A DNA stretch of 64,000 nucleotides from Altericroceibacterium xinjiangense (GCF_003958635.1 NZ_RSEK01000010.1:25716-89715), one strand, 5' to 3'; positions 44,684 through 53,893 are shown, counted from the first letter of the stretch. Notes: a model not told the origin generated them from the sequence alone. Translations and numbers: made by a program.

Positions 44684-45991
44684 TCAGGTTCCAAGCACTT
44701 GCGGCAGCCACAGGATCATGGCCGGGAAAAGGATGAGCAGCAGGAGGTGCACGAAATCGGTCGCGAGGAACGGCAGAACCCCCTTGAAGATGCGGCCGAT
44801 GGAAACGTCCTTCGCGACGCCTTGAATGATGTAGAGGTTCATCCCCAGCGGCGGGTGCACGAACCCGATCTCCATGGCCCGGGTGATGAAGATGCCGAAC
44901 CAGATCGCGCTCAGCCCGGTCGCCTCCACGATCGGCAGAAGGATCGGGGTGGTAAGCAGCATCAGGGCCAGCCCGTCGAGCACCGACCCGAGCACCAGCA
45001 GCAACAGCGCGATCAGCACCAGCGTGCCGAAGCGGCCCAGCCCCAGCCCTTCGACCAGGTCCCCGGCTGCGCTCGCCAACCCGGTGACGCCGACGAACAC
45101 GGAAAAGATCAGGGCTCCGATGATGATGAGGAAGATCAGCCCGCTTGTCCGCAGCGTCTCCCCGAAGGCATGGAACAGGTTTTCCCGGGTCAGCTTCCCG
45201 CGCACCACGGCGATGAGCAAGGCACCCGCCGCCCCCATTGCCGCGGCTTCGGCCGGGCTGATCCAGCCAAGCGCGATGCCGCCGATCACCAGCACGATCA
45301 GGAGCGTGATCTCCCAGATGCGGCCGAGCGCCCGCCACCGCTCCCGCCATGGGGCGCGTTCTCCCGCCGGCGCCAGTTCCGGGCGCCAGCGAACGACGAG
45401 AAAAACCGCGAGTGCATAGAACAGCGCCTGGGTGATGCCGGGAATGATCGCGGCGGTGAACAGCGATCCGATGGACGTTTCGGCGATGATCCCGAACACG
45501 ATCAGCGCACCCGAGGGCGGGATCATTTGCCCCAGCGTTCCTCCGGCTGCGATCGTGCCGGTAGCCAGGGCATCGTCGTAGCCGCGCCGCCGCATTTCGG
45601 GAAAGGCCACCAGGCCGACCGTCGCGGTCGTCGCCAAACTCGATCCGTTGATCGCGCCGAACCCTCCGCAACCGGCGATCGACGCGTAGGCCAACCCGCC
45701 GCGGCGATGCCCGACGAGCTTTGCCGCGGCATCGAACAGGTCACGGCTGGCATCCACTGAAAAGAAGATGTGCGCCATGAACAGGAACAGCGGAAGGGTT
45801 CCAAGCTCATACCGTGTCAGAGTGTCGATTACGACGACGCCCGCCTTGATCAGCGCCGCCTCAAGTCCAAGGATCAACGTCAGGCCGCCCAGCCCGACCA
45901 TCCCCAGGACCGCGCCGATTCTCCCGCCCAGCAGGAGCAGTACCAGGAGGATCAGAACGCCAATCAGGCCGGTTCCGGCGGTGTCCATCAT
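44684..45991 (-). CDS. dctM: TRAP transporter large permease DctM
   Basis: A 435-residue inner-membrane protein with about twelve helices, the ion-driven transport subunit of a TRAP system. The signatures GFGAINGSSLATTATVGLVAFPEM and GGTLGQMIPPSGALIVFG are diagnostic. The start ATG at 45991 overlaps the DctQ stop (ATGA); a second ATG follows directly, while the longer frame upstream lies inside dctQ and is not used. It belongs to the same operon as dctQ and, further downstream, dctP. Confidence 0.94.
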   Translation of the reverse strand: MMDTAGTGLIGVLILLVLLLLGGRIGAVLGMVGLGGLTLILGLEAALIKAGVVVIDTLTRYELGTLPLFLFMAHIFFSVDASRDLFDAAAKLVGHRRGGLAYASIAGCGGFGAINGSSLATTATVGLVAFPEMRRRGYDDALATGTIAAGGTLGQMIPPSGALIVFGIIAETSIGSLFTAAIIPGITQALFYALAVFLVVRWRPELAPAGERAPWRERWRALGRIWEITLLIVLVIGGIALGWISPAEAAAMGAAGALLIAVVRGKLTRENLFHAFGETLRTSGLIFLIIIGALIFSVFVGVTGLASAAGDLVEGLGLGRFGTLVLIALLLLVLGSVLDGLALMLLTTPILLPIVEATGLSAIWFGIFITRAMEIGFVHPPLGMNLYIIQGVAKDVSIGRIFKGVLPFLATDFVHLLLLILFPAMILWLPQVLGT

Positions 45992-46440
45992 GTCGAGCGT
46001 CCCCGCACGATGCGGAACATCAGCAGGAGGCAGATCGCCAGCAAGCAGACATTGGCGAACAAGCGCAGCAAGCGCCACGAGAGGCCGAGCAGTTCGCTTT
46101 GCTCGTGCGCATCCCACAGATCGATGGAAAGCCAAACGGAACCGGCAAACAGGGCCACAAAGAAGATCAAGCTCAGCACGTTGGAAAGCCGATCGGCGAG
46201 CGCGCGCCAGTTCGCCGGCAAGCGGTCGACCACCAGGCGAACCCGCGCATGGGATTGCTCGGTCGTGGCGATGACCAGTCCGAGTGCTCCCGAGACCAGC
46301 ACGGCAGCCTGCATCAGTTCGATCGAACCTGTCAGCGGCAGGCCGATGTTGCGCCCGATGACCGCCAGCGTGTCGATTGCGGTGGCGGCAAGCAGCGCCA
46401 CACCTCCCATCAGGATCGCACCATTCCTCAACGGCTTCAT
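45988..46440 (-). CDS. dctQ: TRAP transporter small permease DctQ
   Basis: A 150-residue membrane protein with four predicted helices, the small subunit that partners DctM. The conserved second-helix pattern GSIELMQAAVLVSGALGLVIATTEQSHARV fits DctQ, where the charged residues contact DctM. Start ATG 46440 overlaps the CapA-like gene stop by four bases. Its position directly before dctM confirms the assignment despite the usual low sequence conservation of this family. Confidence 0.9.
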   Translation of the reverse strand: MKPLRNGAILMGGVALLAATAIDTLAVIGRNIGLPLTGSIELMQAAVLVSGALGLVIATTEQSHARVRLVVDRLPANWRALADRLSNVLSLIFFVALFAGSVWLSIDLWDAHEQSELLGLSWRLLRLFANVCLLAICLLLMFRIVRGRST

Positions 46441-47549
46441 ACCGCTTCCCTCACCAAACCGTCATTGCCGATGCGGATAGGCGGCATGCCGGCGGCTACC
46501 GTGATCCGCTCCACGTAGTCGGCGATTTCCCGAACCCTTGCGCCGTGGGCCAGCACCGGCCGCCCGGGAGGCTCGACATCCACGGGCACTATCCTGACCA
46601 CCAGCAATCCTCCGCTCTCGACCTGAAGTATCCCGATGAAGGCATTCACCGCCTCGGGATGAAAAGGCGCCATCGTGTATCGGGGATCGGGTTCGAACCC
46701 GAACATCTGCCGCCGTTTCTGCGCCCATTCGCGGCGCTGGGGGTGGTCCTGTCCGGGCGAAAGGGCGCTGGTGACGACGCAGCCGTTGCCGAGCCCGTGG
46801 AAAATCGGCTTTCCGGCCCGAAACTCTATCCCGCGCACGATATGCGCATGGTGGGAAAGTACGGCATCTGCGCCCATGTCGATCGCCGCGTGGGCAATCG
46901 GCCGTTCGTACGGCGCCAGCTTCGCGGGAGTGTGCACGATCCCCTTGTGCAGGGAGACCAGTACAAGGTCGGCTTGCGCGCGCGCCTTCGCGATGTCGCT
47001 CTCCAGCATTTCGAACGCGGCCGGATGCACGCTCCGAAAGTCAGCTTGCGGCGAGACCGGAGATCCGTCCGCCGTGATGAGGGGGAGAAACGCGCAGCCC
47101 GGCCTACCCTCCCCAGCCCAGGCAAATCCGGGGCCTACGCAATTGTAGCTGAGCAAGGCGACACTCACCCCGCCGACATTTGCGACGGCCGGGGTTCGCG
47201 CGCCTTCCAGGTCAGGGCCGCAACCGGCTTGGGCAATTCCGCTGCGCTGCAGGCCGCCCAGGGTATCCAGTATGCCTTGCGGGCCGCAATCGGCGATGTG
47301 GTTGCCCGCCGTGCTGACCATCCCGATGCCGGCGCGCGCAATCGCCTCCAGGTTTTCCGGCGGTGCACCGGGAGCCGGTACATCGCCTGCCGCTTCGTGG
47401 GAGCAGGACGTATGTGGAACCTCCAGATGACCGATAGCCAGATCGCAGGCCAGTAGCCCCGGGGCTATGCCCGCCAACCAGTAATCGGCATCCGGTTCAT
47501 CCAGAACCAGATCGCCCACAACGGCGATGCTGATCGTATCCTTGTCCAT
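46437..47549 (-). CDS. CapA-family metallophosphatase-like protein
   Basis: A 370-residue protein of the CapA/PgsA group, with a calcineurin-like metal site: GDLVLDEPD at the start, E of GHLEVPH, N-H of STAGNHIADCG, H of LVSLHKGIVH and HHAH in SHHAHIVRGIE. In Bacillus CapA is needed for poly-gamma-glutamate export or assembly, but in proteobacteria such proteins are widespread and mostly uncharacterised. I see no signal peptide, so it is probably cytosolic. It lies 21 bases after the TonB receptor and is coupled to dctQ, so it is an unexpected member of this catabolic operon. Confidence 0.85.
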   Translation of the reverse strand: MDKDTISIAVVGDLVLDEPDADYWLAGIAPGLLACDLAIGHLEVPHTSCSHEAAGDVPAPGAPPENLEAIARAGIGMVSTAGNHIADCGPQGILDTLGGLQRSGIAQAGCGPDLEGARTPAVANVGGVSVALLSYNCVGPGFAWAGEGRPGCAFLPLITADGSPVSPQADFRSVHPAAFEMLESDIAKARAQADLVLVSLHKGIVHTPAKLAPYERPIAHAAIDMGADAVLSHHAHIVRGIEFRAGKPIFHGLGNGCVVTSALSPGQDHPQRREWAQKRRQMFGFEPDPRYTMAPFHPEAVNAFIGILQVESGGLLVVRIVPVDVEPPGRPVLAHGARVREIADYVERITVAAGMPPIRIGNDGLVREAV

Positions 47550-47570
47550 GCGCCCCCCCTCAATCCGCGA

Positions 47571-50258
47571 TCAGAAGCGAACGCGCGCTCCGACCGCGAA
47601 CTGACGCCCGATCGGATTGGCCGCCGTCGCATCGTAGCCACCGCTGCCGTTGCCGCTGGGGGCGAGGTTTACATAAGGCGGGTCAAGATCGAACAGGTTG
47701 CGCACTTCCCCGATCAGCTCCAGCCCGCGGGTGAAGGAATTGCCGAAGCTTTCGCCCACGCGCCATGTCAGCGTCAGATCGACCGGGGTGAAGGAGTCCA
47801 CGTCCTCCGAAGGCGTCACGAGGTTATTGGTGTACCCGCCGACGTGGGTCGCCAGCACGCGCGCGGTGAGGGGTCCATGATCCCACGTCGCCGTGGCGCG
47901 GGCCTTGAACCGCAAGGGCTGGAATATGATGTTCAACTGATCCACCAGGGGCGCCGCCGGAGCCACCGCCACCTTGTAGTCGGTGAGATACGTCCCTGAC
48001 GCGCTGAGCGACAGTGCGTCGTCCGGCCCCAGATCCATGAAGTAGGTGACGTTGAAGTCGATCCCCCGGGTGATTGACTTGCCGAGATTCAGGGAGCGGC
48101 CGTCGACGAACAGGGTGACGTTGTCCACGCTCCCCCCTGGCAATGCGCCCAGGACCCTTGTCCCCTCCGCGATCAGCTGCGCCACGCGGTCACGTGCCGC
48201 CGCGCCGCGCAGGATCACGCCCGTCCCGGCATACTGCTCCTCCTGGCCTAGAATGGAGAGGTTGGAGAGATTGCCGGTAATCTGATTGTCATAGGCAACA
48301 TCGAAATACGTCACTGACATCCGGAGGTTGTCGATCGGCTCCACGTCGGCGCCGACCGACCAGGTTGTCGCCGTTTCCGGCCCCAGATCGTTGTTCGGCC
48401 CGGAGCCGAACGTGATGCCGATGATCGGCTCCCCACCAGCGGGGTTCTGGTAGTTCTGCACGAAGAGATTCGAGCTGTTGCCGTAAATCTCCGGAATGGT
48501 GGGCGCGCGGAAGGAAGTACCGTAGCTGGCGCGCAGCTTCACTCCGTACACAGGCGTCCAGTCGAGGCCGAACTGCGGGTTCGTCGTATCACCGGCATCG
48601 CTGTAGCTGTCATGGCGCACGGCGGCGGTCAGCTCCAGCTCCTGGAAACCGGCGGTGGCATTGCCCGGTCCGAAGATCGGCAGCAGGAGCTCGGCGTACA
48701 CAGAGTCCACGGTGCGATCGAAGGAGCGGAAGGTGGTCGGCGTATCGGGCGCACCGCGCGCGGCGCCCAGGTCCACCTCGAACTCCTGCCGTTCATAGCC
48801 CGTGGCCATCCGGACCTCCCCGCCAGGCAGGGTGAACAGCGGGCCACTCGCACCGGCTTCGTAGAACGTCAGCTGACCGTCGGTGGGAGCCAGGAATATC
48901 TGGTCGAAAATGCCGTCGATCACATCCTGCGACGTGCGCCCGAGCCCGTAGGGATCGAACGCGGTCGCTGGATCGCTGCTGGCCAGCGCGGCGTTGAGGG
49001 CGGGGTTGTCCACGCCGTCGTACGAACCGGAGAAGTCGTGCGTTTCGCCGTAGGCCGCCAGCGCTTCGAGTTCCCAGCGGTAAGGCAGCTGAACGCGTAC
49101 GCCCGGCGACACCTGCCAGCTTTCGGCATATCCGCTCGTCCCGGTCAACGGGATCTCGTTCACGAAGCTGTAGTCGATCTGGTACCGCGTACCGGTGAAA
49201 CCGTCGGGGCGAACGAAGAAGGCATTCGTTTCAGGGACTGTCAGACGAGTGGACGGTTGAGCGCTCAACCGTTCGAACTTGCGCTTGGAATAGAAGCCGT
49301 CGACGAAGAATTCGGCCCAGTCGGTGAGCTCATAGGTTCCCGTCGCGTTGAACGAATTGTACTCTTGCTGAGGGAAGAGATCCTGCCCGATCAGGTTGTT
49401 GCACAGATTGGCCGTTCCCGCAGTAATCGCGTCCGCATTGGCCTGTGTATACTCGCTCGGAAGGGCGTAATTCACGCCGCCAATTACCAGCGTACCCGGC
49501 GCACAGCGGGTGGTTCGGTAATCGTCGCCACCGAAGGGGCGCTGGTCGGCGACGAAGAAGTCACGATCGTCGCCGCTCAGGTTGGAGCGCTCCACATGTT
49601 CGAAGGCAGCCATGACTTGTCCGCGGGCGAAGGTCTTGCCGACAGCAGCGCCGGCCGACCACTCGTCGAACACGCCGTCCTCCGCAAAGCCGTACCGCGC
49701 GAAAGCCTCGACACCGTCGAGATTCCGCCGGGGGATCAGGTTCACCACGCCGGCGACCGCGTCCGATCCGTAGATCGCCGAAGCGCCGTTGGCGACAATT
49801 TCAACGCGCTGGACGCCAAGCGTGGGAAGAACGGAAGGATCGGTCGAGCGGCTGTTGTTTACCACGCGATGTCCGTCGATCAGCACGAGCGTGGCGTAAG
49901 GGCCGATGCCGCGTAAGTTGACGCTGTTGCCGTAGGTGATGTTGCCCGAACCGCCCGCTTGTCCGCGCGAGTTTTCCGATACGCCGAGGTCGAACACTTG
50001 CGGCAGTTCCCGGATCACCCGGTCGATCGTGACCGCACCGGACGCCGTGATCTCTTCCCGCCCCAGCACCGTCGCCGTCGCGCCTACCGGGGCGCCTGTG
50101 CTGACGCGGCTGCCCGTGACGATGATGGCGCGCTCTTCGTCGACATTTCCGGCAACGGAAGCATCTTGAGCTACAGCGAATTCCGGAAGCCAGAGCGCAG
50201 CCAGGGCAGTACCGCCCAGTAGCGCCCGACTCCTCAGCAACCGACCAGTCCGAGGCAT
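47571..50258 (-). CDS. TonB-dependent receptor at head of the catabolic operon
   Basis: An 895-residue outer-membrane receptor: signal peptide (about residues 1-29, ending EFAVAQ), plug (AIIVTGSRVSTGAPVG, NLRGIGPYATLVLIDGHRV, GASAIYGSDAVAGVVNLIP) and a barrel ending in RQFAVGARVRF. Start ATG 50258 (MPRTGRLLRS) has GGGAG upstream; an open frame extends to 50480 over the divergent GntR gene and is not used. As first gene of the operon it most likely imports the substrate, or oligomers of it, that the TRAP and CoA-transferase genes then handle. The divergent GntR gene starts 137 bases away. Confidence 0.93.
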   Translation of the reverse strand: MPRTGRLLRSRALLGGTALAALWLPEFAVAQDASVAGNVDEERAIIVTGSRVSTGAPVGATATVLGREEITASGAVTIDRVIRELPQVFDLGVSENSRGQAGGSGNITYGNSVNLRGIGPYATLVLIDGHRVVNNSRSTDPSVLPTLGVQRVEIVANGASAIYGSDAVAGVVNLIPRRNLDGVEAFARYGFAEDGVFDEWSAGAAVGKTFARGQVMAAFEHVERSNLSGDDRDFFVADQRPFGGDDYRTTRCAPGTLVIGGVNYALPSEYTQANADAITAGTANLCNNLIGQDLFPQQEYNSFNATGTYELTDWAEFFVDGFYSKRKFERLSAQPSTRLTVPETNAFFVRPDGFTGTRYQIDYSFVNEIPLTGTSGYAESWQVSPGVRVQLPYRWELEALAAYGETHDFSGSYDGVDNPALNAALASSDPATAFDPYGLGRTSQDVIDGIFDQIFLAPTDGQLTFYEAGASGPLFTLPGGEVRMATGYERQEFEVDLGAARGAPDTPTTFRSFDRTVDSVYAELLLPIFGPGNATAGFQELELTAAVRHDSYSDAGDTTNPQFGLDWTPVYGVKLRASYGTSFRAPTIPEIYGNSSNLFVQNYQNPAGGEPIIGITFGSGPNNDLGPETATTWSVGADVEPIDNLRMSVTYFDVAYDNQITGNLSNLSILGQEEQYAGTGVILRGAAARDRVAQLIAEGTRVLGALPGGSVDNVTLFVDGRSLNLGKSITRGIDFNVTYFMDLGPDDALSLSASGTYLTDYKVAVAPAAPLVDQLNIIFQPLRFKARATATWDHGPLTARVLATHVGGYTNNLVTPSEDVDSFTPVDLTLTWRVGESFGNSFTRGLELIGEVRNLFDLDPPYVNLAPSGNGSGGYDATAANPIGRQFAVGARVRF

Positions 50259-50353
50259 GTTCGTCTCCCATCTACCCGGCGTTCTTCGAGGCCGGTGCCC
50301 GCAACAACTCTCCCAAGTCTGGAAACACGGCAACTGAAAACTGGATAACGAAA

Positions 50354-50370
50354 TTGTTGACGATATTGTT
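50354..50370. promoter_or_regulatory. TTGTTGAC-N4-TTGTT motif, candidate GntR operator
   Basis: In the divergent promoter region, 25 bases before the GntR start and 96 before the TonB receptor start. The same pattern occurs at 53599 in front of the next TonB receptor gene. Confidence 0.45.
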
Positions 50371-50394
50371 CGGCACTTTAGAAGGGGATCCACC

Positions 50395-51072
50395 ATGACG
50401 CCTCCTCTCTCCTCGCTGCCCACGAAGGGACCGACCGGCACCGAAATTGCGGAGTGGATACGCGCGCAGATCCGGGCCAACCGGCTGGTGCCCGGTCAGC
50501 GGCTGGTGGAAGTCGACATCATCCGCAAGACCGGTGGCAGTCGGTTCAAGGTGCGCGAAGCCTTCCACCGGCTCGCCGCCGAAGGGCTCATCGATCTTGA
50601 GGAATTCCGCGGGGCGTCCGTCCGGGAAGCGTCGATGGATGAGGTTCGCCAGTTCTACCGGGCGCGTGCGGCGCTTGAGGGGCTTTGCGCCGGCGACTTC
50701 GCCCGAAAGGCCTCGAAGCACGAAAAGGAACGGTTGGAGAGTCTCGCTTTGCGGATGGAGGAGTGTGTCGAGAACGGCACGCCTGAACTGTTCGGATCGC
50801 TGAACGCTGAGTGGCACACGCTGATCATGCAAGGTGGCGGCAATTCCGTCGTCGAAATGCTTGTCAAACGACTCTACACGCCGGTTCACCACCTGCTTTT
50901 TGAGACGTTCTACCGAAGCGACCGCTTGCGAGAAGCGATCGAGGACCACTCCAGAATTCTGGAGGCGGTTCTGAACGGCGATCCTGAGGCAGCAGAAAAG
51001 GCGATGCGCGCCCATATCGAAAACGGGCACACCTTTCTTGCCGAACTCGACCGGGCCGTGCACCACGCTTGA
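50395..51072 (+). CDS. GntR-family regulator with FCD domain
   Basis: A 225-residue regulator: N-terminal winged helix (about residues 15-80, GQRLVEVDIIRKTGGSRFKVREAFHRL) and a helical C-terminal FCD ligand domain (about 85-215) with acidic/histidine residues (ENGTPELFGSLNAEWH, HSRILEAV, RAHIENG) that in this family bind metal and a carboxylic acid. FadR/FCD regulators typically repress catabolic operons until the acid substrate appears. It is divergent from the ten-gene operon and is its probable regulator. The gene ends before a long hairpin shared with the convergent TonB receptor gene. Confidence 0.92.
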   Translation: MTPPLSSLPTKGPTGTEIAEWIRAQIRANRLVPGQRLVEVDIIRKTGGSRFKVREAFHRLAAEGLIDLEEFRGASVREASMDEVRQFYRARAALEGLCAGDFARKASKHEKERLESLALRMEECVENGTPELFGSLNAEWHTLIMQGGGNSVVEMLVKRLYTPVHHLLFETFYRSDRLREAIEDHSRILEAVLNGDPEAAEKAMRAHIENGHTFLAELDRAVHHA

Positions 51073-51267
51073 ACCCGGGTTCACGGATCCAGTCGGGTCA
51101 CCAAGGCGGAAAGGAACCGTGCGGTCCTGCCCCGCCGATACGGCGCGCCGTTCGGCCCGACGAGGTGAAAGCCGGCGCCTCCCACCCCCGCGCTTGCCAC
51201 AGGCGAGGCATCCGCCAGAAGCGTAAGGGTCGACCCGCCCCCTTCGCGACCTGGCCGGTCGCTGACT

Positions 51268-51316
51268 ACCCGCCACCTGCTTCCAAGGACGCTGACTTGG
51301 CTGACAGGCGGCGGGT
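51268..51316. terminator. Long hairpin between convergent GntR and TonB receptor genes
   Basis: Arms ACCCGCC-A-CCTG and CAGG-C-GGCGGGT (one mismatch) enclose an inner CCAAG / CTTGG stem. It lies 22 bases after the TonB receptor stop. No T-run is visible, but the stem is strong and well placed. Confidence 0.55.
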
Positions 51317-51337
51317 GCGGAGAGGGCCTTGCTGTGC

Positions 51338-53572
51338 TCAGAACCGAACGGTGGCGCGCAGTCCGTATTCGCGCGGAGCACCATAGAATTCGTTGTTGCC
51401 GGATTGGCCGCTGACAAATTCCTCGTCCGTCAGGTTCGTCCCGTAAGCCTCCACGGTCCAGTTGCCGGTCTGCAGCGCCAGTTGTGCCGAGAGAAGGCCG
51501 CGCCCTTCGAGATAGTCGAGAGCCGGATCGTAGAAGAGGTTCGTCCAACGCGGCCCGACATAGCCCCAGTTCAGGCGAGGCGTTAGGGATGCGCCGCCTG
51601 CAAGCAGAAACTCATAATAGACGCCGAGATTGTAGCTCCACTCGGGCGAGAACAGGTTCGGTCCGCCGCCTGCCTCCTGCAGAAACGGGCCATAGTCGAA
51701 GCACGTCGGCGGATTGGAAGGGGCACCTGCCGGACACTGCGGCCCGAACTGGTTGAGCGGCGGCAGCAGGCGCCGATTGACGATCTCGACCGAGTCCAGG
51801 CTCGAGTCCACATAGGCTACGCCGGCATCGAAGCCGAACCCTCCGAACTGCGCCTGCAGCTGCGCCTCGATGCCCTTGATCGTGGCGTTGGCGATGTTCG
51901 TCACACCCGTCTGGCCGGTCGCAAGATCGGTCGCGTCGAACTGGAAATCGCTGTAATCCATGTAGAATGCGGCGATTTGCGTGCGCACCCGGTTGTCGAG
52001 AAAGGCCGACTTCCAACCCAGTTCGTAGTTCCACACGGACTCGGGTCCGAATTCAGAAGTCGCCGAGTTGGCGCCACCGGGCTTGTAGCCGCGAGCAACG
52101 AAGGCATAGACGAGACTGTCCGCATCTGGCGTCCAGTTGAGCGCCAGCTTGCCCGTGACCAGCCCATCATCGTGAGTGCCGGCAAGATCGGCGACCACCA
52201 GCCCGTTCGGCGGAAAAACAGGTATCCCGCGCCCAATGCTGACCGATCCTCCGCCTTCCGCCTCGAAGCCGGAATAGCGCAGGCCAAGCTGAACCTCGAA
52301 AGCCGGATCGATCTCGTACGTGGTATGCGCGAACACGCCCCACGTCGTTTTCTTCTGCGAGATGATGATGTCGGTCGGGTCCGGAGCGAAGGGCCCGCCG
52401 TTACGGTTCTCGATATCGACGTTGATCATGTTGCGTTGGAAGTAGGCGCCGAGAATCCAGTCGAAGGCATTCTCTGCCGGGGAGATAACGTTGAATTCCT
52501 GGCTGTATTGCCGTTCGCCGGCGTACTGGTCCTGGGTCTGGTTTGCGCTGATCCCGGGAGCCGGCGGAGTGATGGCAGCGTCGCTGTCGTAGAGATTGTT
52601 GATCCGCTTGAACGTGTATCCGCTCTGCGAACGCAGTACCATGCCGTCGTCCAGTTCATAGCGCAGTTCCAGGCTGGACAGAAAGCCACGCTCGTAGTTG
52701 CGGGTCGGGGCGTTGTACGTAAGCTCGCGAATATCGTCGGTGCGGTTGTTGTCGAATGCCGTCCCCTGGATTGGCCGATAGGCATAGCCGCCGGTGTTCC
52801 TGTCGATCCATTCGACCTTGCCGAGCGCCGTGAAGGCGCCGGGTTCCCACAGCACGCCGAAGCGGCCGGCATATTCCTCCAGGCTCCCTGGTTCATTGTC
52901 GAACGGGCCGAGATCTTCGTAGTAGCTGTCGCGATCCCGGAAGTTTCCGGCAGCCCGAACAGCCAACGTGTTCGTCAGCGGGAAGTTGATCGCGCCTTGC
53001 GCCGTGACTTCGTTGTAACTTCCGTAGCTTGCCTGGGCGTAGCCCTTGACCCGGTCTGTCGAGGGACTCTCGGTGTTGATGAAGACCGCGCCGCCTGTTG
53101 CGTTTGATCCGACAAGCGTCCCCTGCGGGCCGCGCAACACCTCGACGCTGCGTATGTCGTAGAAGCTGGAGGTGGTCAGGACAGGCGGCTGGAATACACC
53201 ATCGATATATACCGCCACGCCATTGGCGACAGCCGGCGAACCGCTGGCGATGCCGATACCCCGGATGTTGACCGACTGAGTGAGGCCCGCATCGGTCACC
53301 GACAGCGACGGCGCCACGAACTGGAGGCCTTCAATCCGCTCGACGCCCTTGTTCTGGAGAGCTTCACCGGACAGCGCCGTCGCGGCAATTGGAACGTCCT
53401 GCAAATCCTCCTCGCGTCGCAGTGCGGTGACGACGATCTCGGACAGCGCCCCCCCGGACGCGACACTGGTCGTGCTTGTTGGGCTTGTTTCCGGAACGCC
53501 CTGAGCCTGAGCTGCGGCCGATCCAGTCGCCACAGCGATGCCAGCCGCCGACGTAACCATCCATGCCCTCAT
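51338..53572 (-). CDS. TonB-dependent receptor
   Basis: A 744-residue outer-membrane receptor with signal peptide (about residues 1-24, ending AAAQAQ), plug (SEIVVTALRREEDLQDVPIA, NIRGIGIASGSPAVANGVAVYIDGVF, VEVLRGPQGTLVGSNATGG) and barrel ending in YGLRATVRF. The plug type with LQDVPIA and LRGPQGTL is that of the sphingomonad receptors often annotated as iron-complex or pesticin-type, but the cargo is unknown. Start ATG 53572 (MRAWMV) has GGGGAG upstream; an in-frame ATG at 53608 overlaps the conserved TTGTTGAC motif and is less likely. Confidence 0.93.
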   Translation of the reverse strand: MRAWMVTSAAGIAVATGSAAAQAQGVPETSPTSTTSVASGGALSEIVVTALRREEDLQDVPIAATALSGEALQNKGVERIEGLQFVAPSLSVTDAGLTQSVNIRGIGIASGSPAVANGVAVYIDGVFQPPVLTTSSFYDIRSVEVLRGPQGTLVGSNATGGAVFINTESPSTDRVKGYAQASYGSYNEVTAQGAINFPLTNTLAVRAAGNFRDRDSYYEDLGPFDNEPGSLEEYAGRFGVLWEPGAFTALGKVEWIDRNTGGYAYRPIQGTAFDNNRTDDIRELTYNAPTRNYERGFLSSLELRYELDDGMVLRSQSGYTFKRINNLYDSDAAITPPAPGISANQTQDQYAGERQYSQEFNVISPAENAFDWILGAYFQRNMINVDIENRNGGPFAPDPTDIIISQKKTTWGVFAHTTYEIDPAFEVQLGLRYSGFEAEGGGSVSIGRGIPVFPPNGLVVADLAGTHDDGLVTGKLALNWTPDADSLVYAFVARGYKPGGANSATSEFGPESVWNYELGWKSAFLDNRVRTQIAAFYMDYSDFQFDATDLATGQTGVTNIANATIKGIEAQLQAQFGGFGFDAGVAYVDSSLDSVEIVNRRLLPPLNQFGPQCPAGAPSNPPTCFDYGPFLQEAGGGPNLFSPEWSYNLGVYYEFLLAGGASLTPRLNWGYVGPRWTNLFYDPALDYLEGRGLLSAQLALQTGNWTVEAYGTNLTDEEFVSGQSGNNEFYGAPREYGLRATVRF

Positions 53573-53598
53573 CCGACTCTCCCCTCTGTTGTTATTGT

Positions 53599-53615
53599 TT
53601 GTTGACATCGTTGTC
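53599..53615. promoter_or_regulatory. TTGTTGAC-N4-TTGTC motif upstream of TonB receptor
   Basis: Matches the motif at 50354 in twelve of the defined positions. It lies 27 bases before the receptor start, suggesting that the GntR regulator may also act here. Confidence 0.45.
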
Positions 53616-53785
53616 GTGCCAACAGGCAAGAGGCTCAAGACCAGCAAGGAAGTCAACCGGTTTCGCGAAGGAGCGGTGCGAGTTCTCGACCCCCCCGTTC
53701 GGCGGCAGGTCGCTATCCGGCGCAGTCACTCTGGCAGAACCTGCCGACCGCATCGCTGACCACTTCACTGCTCTCCAAGTAGGGC

Positions 53786-53799
53786 GGAAGCGAACCTGC
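53786..53799 (+). promoter_or_regulatory. Possible sigma-54 promoter of the flagellin gene
   Basis: GG-N10-GC spacing (GG 53786-53787, CTGC ending at 53799), 95 bases before the flagellin ATG. Sigma-54 often drives flagellin genes, but the match beyond the invariant bases is weak. An isolated TATAAT at 53854 has no good -35. Confidence 0.25.
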
Positions 53800-53893
53800 G
53801 AATAACCTTATCCGGGTCGATTCCGGATACCCAGGATCGCGTTCAGCCCTTGCTATAATGAAGGGTCGGAGCAGCGGAGAAAACACCTTAACT

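Noticed and set aside
53854..53859. TATAAT just before the flagellin gene as a sigma-70 -10 box
   Set aside because: No reasonable -35 element lies 16-18 bases upstream, so I did not call a promoter.
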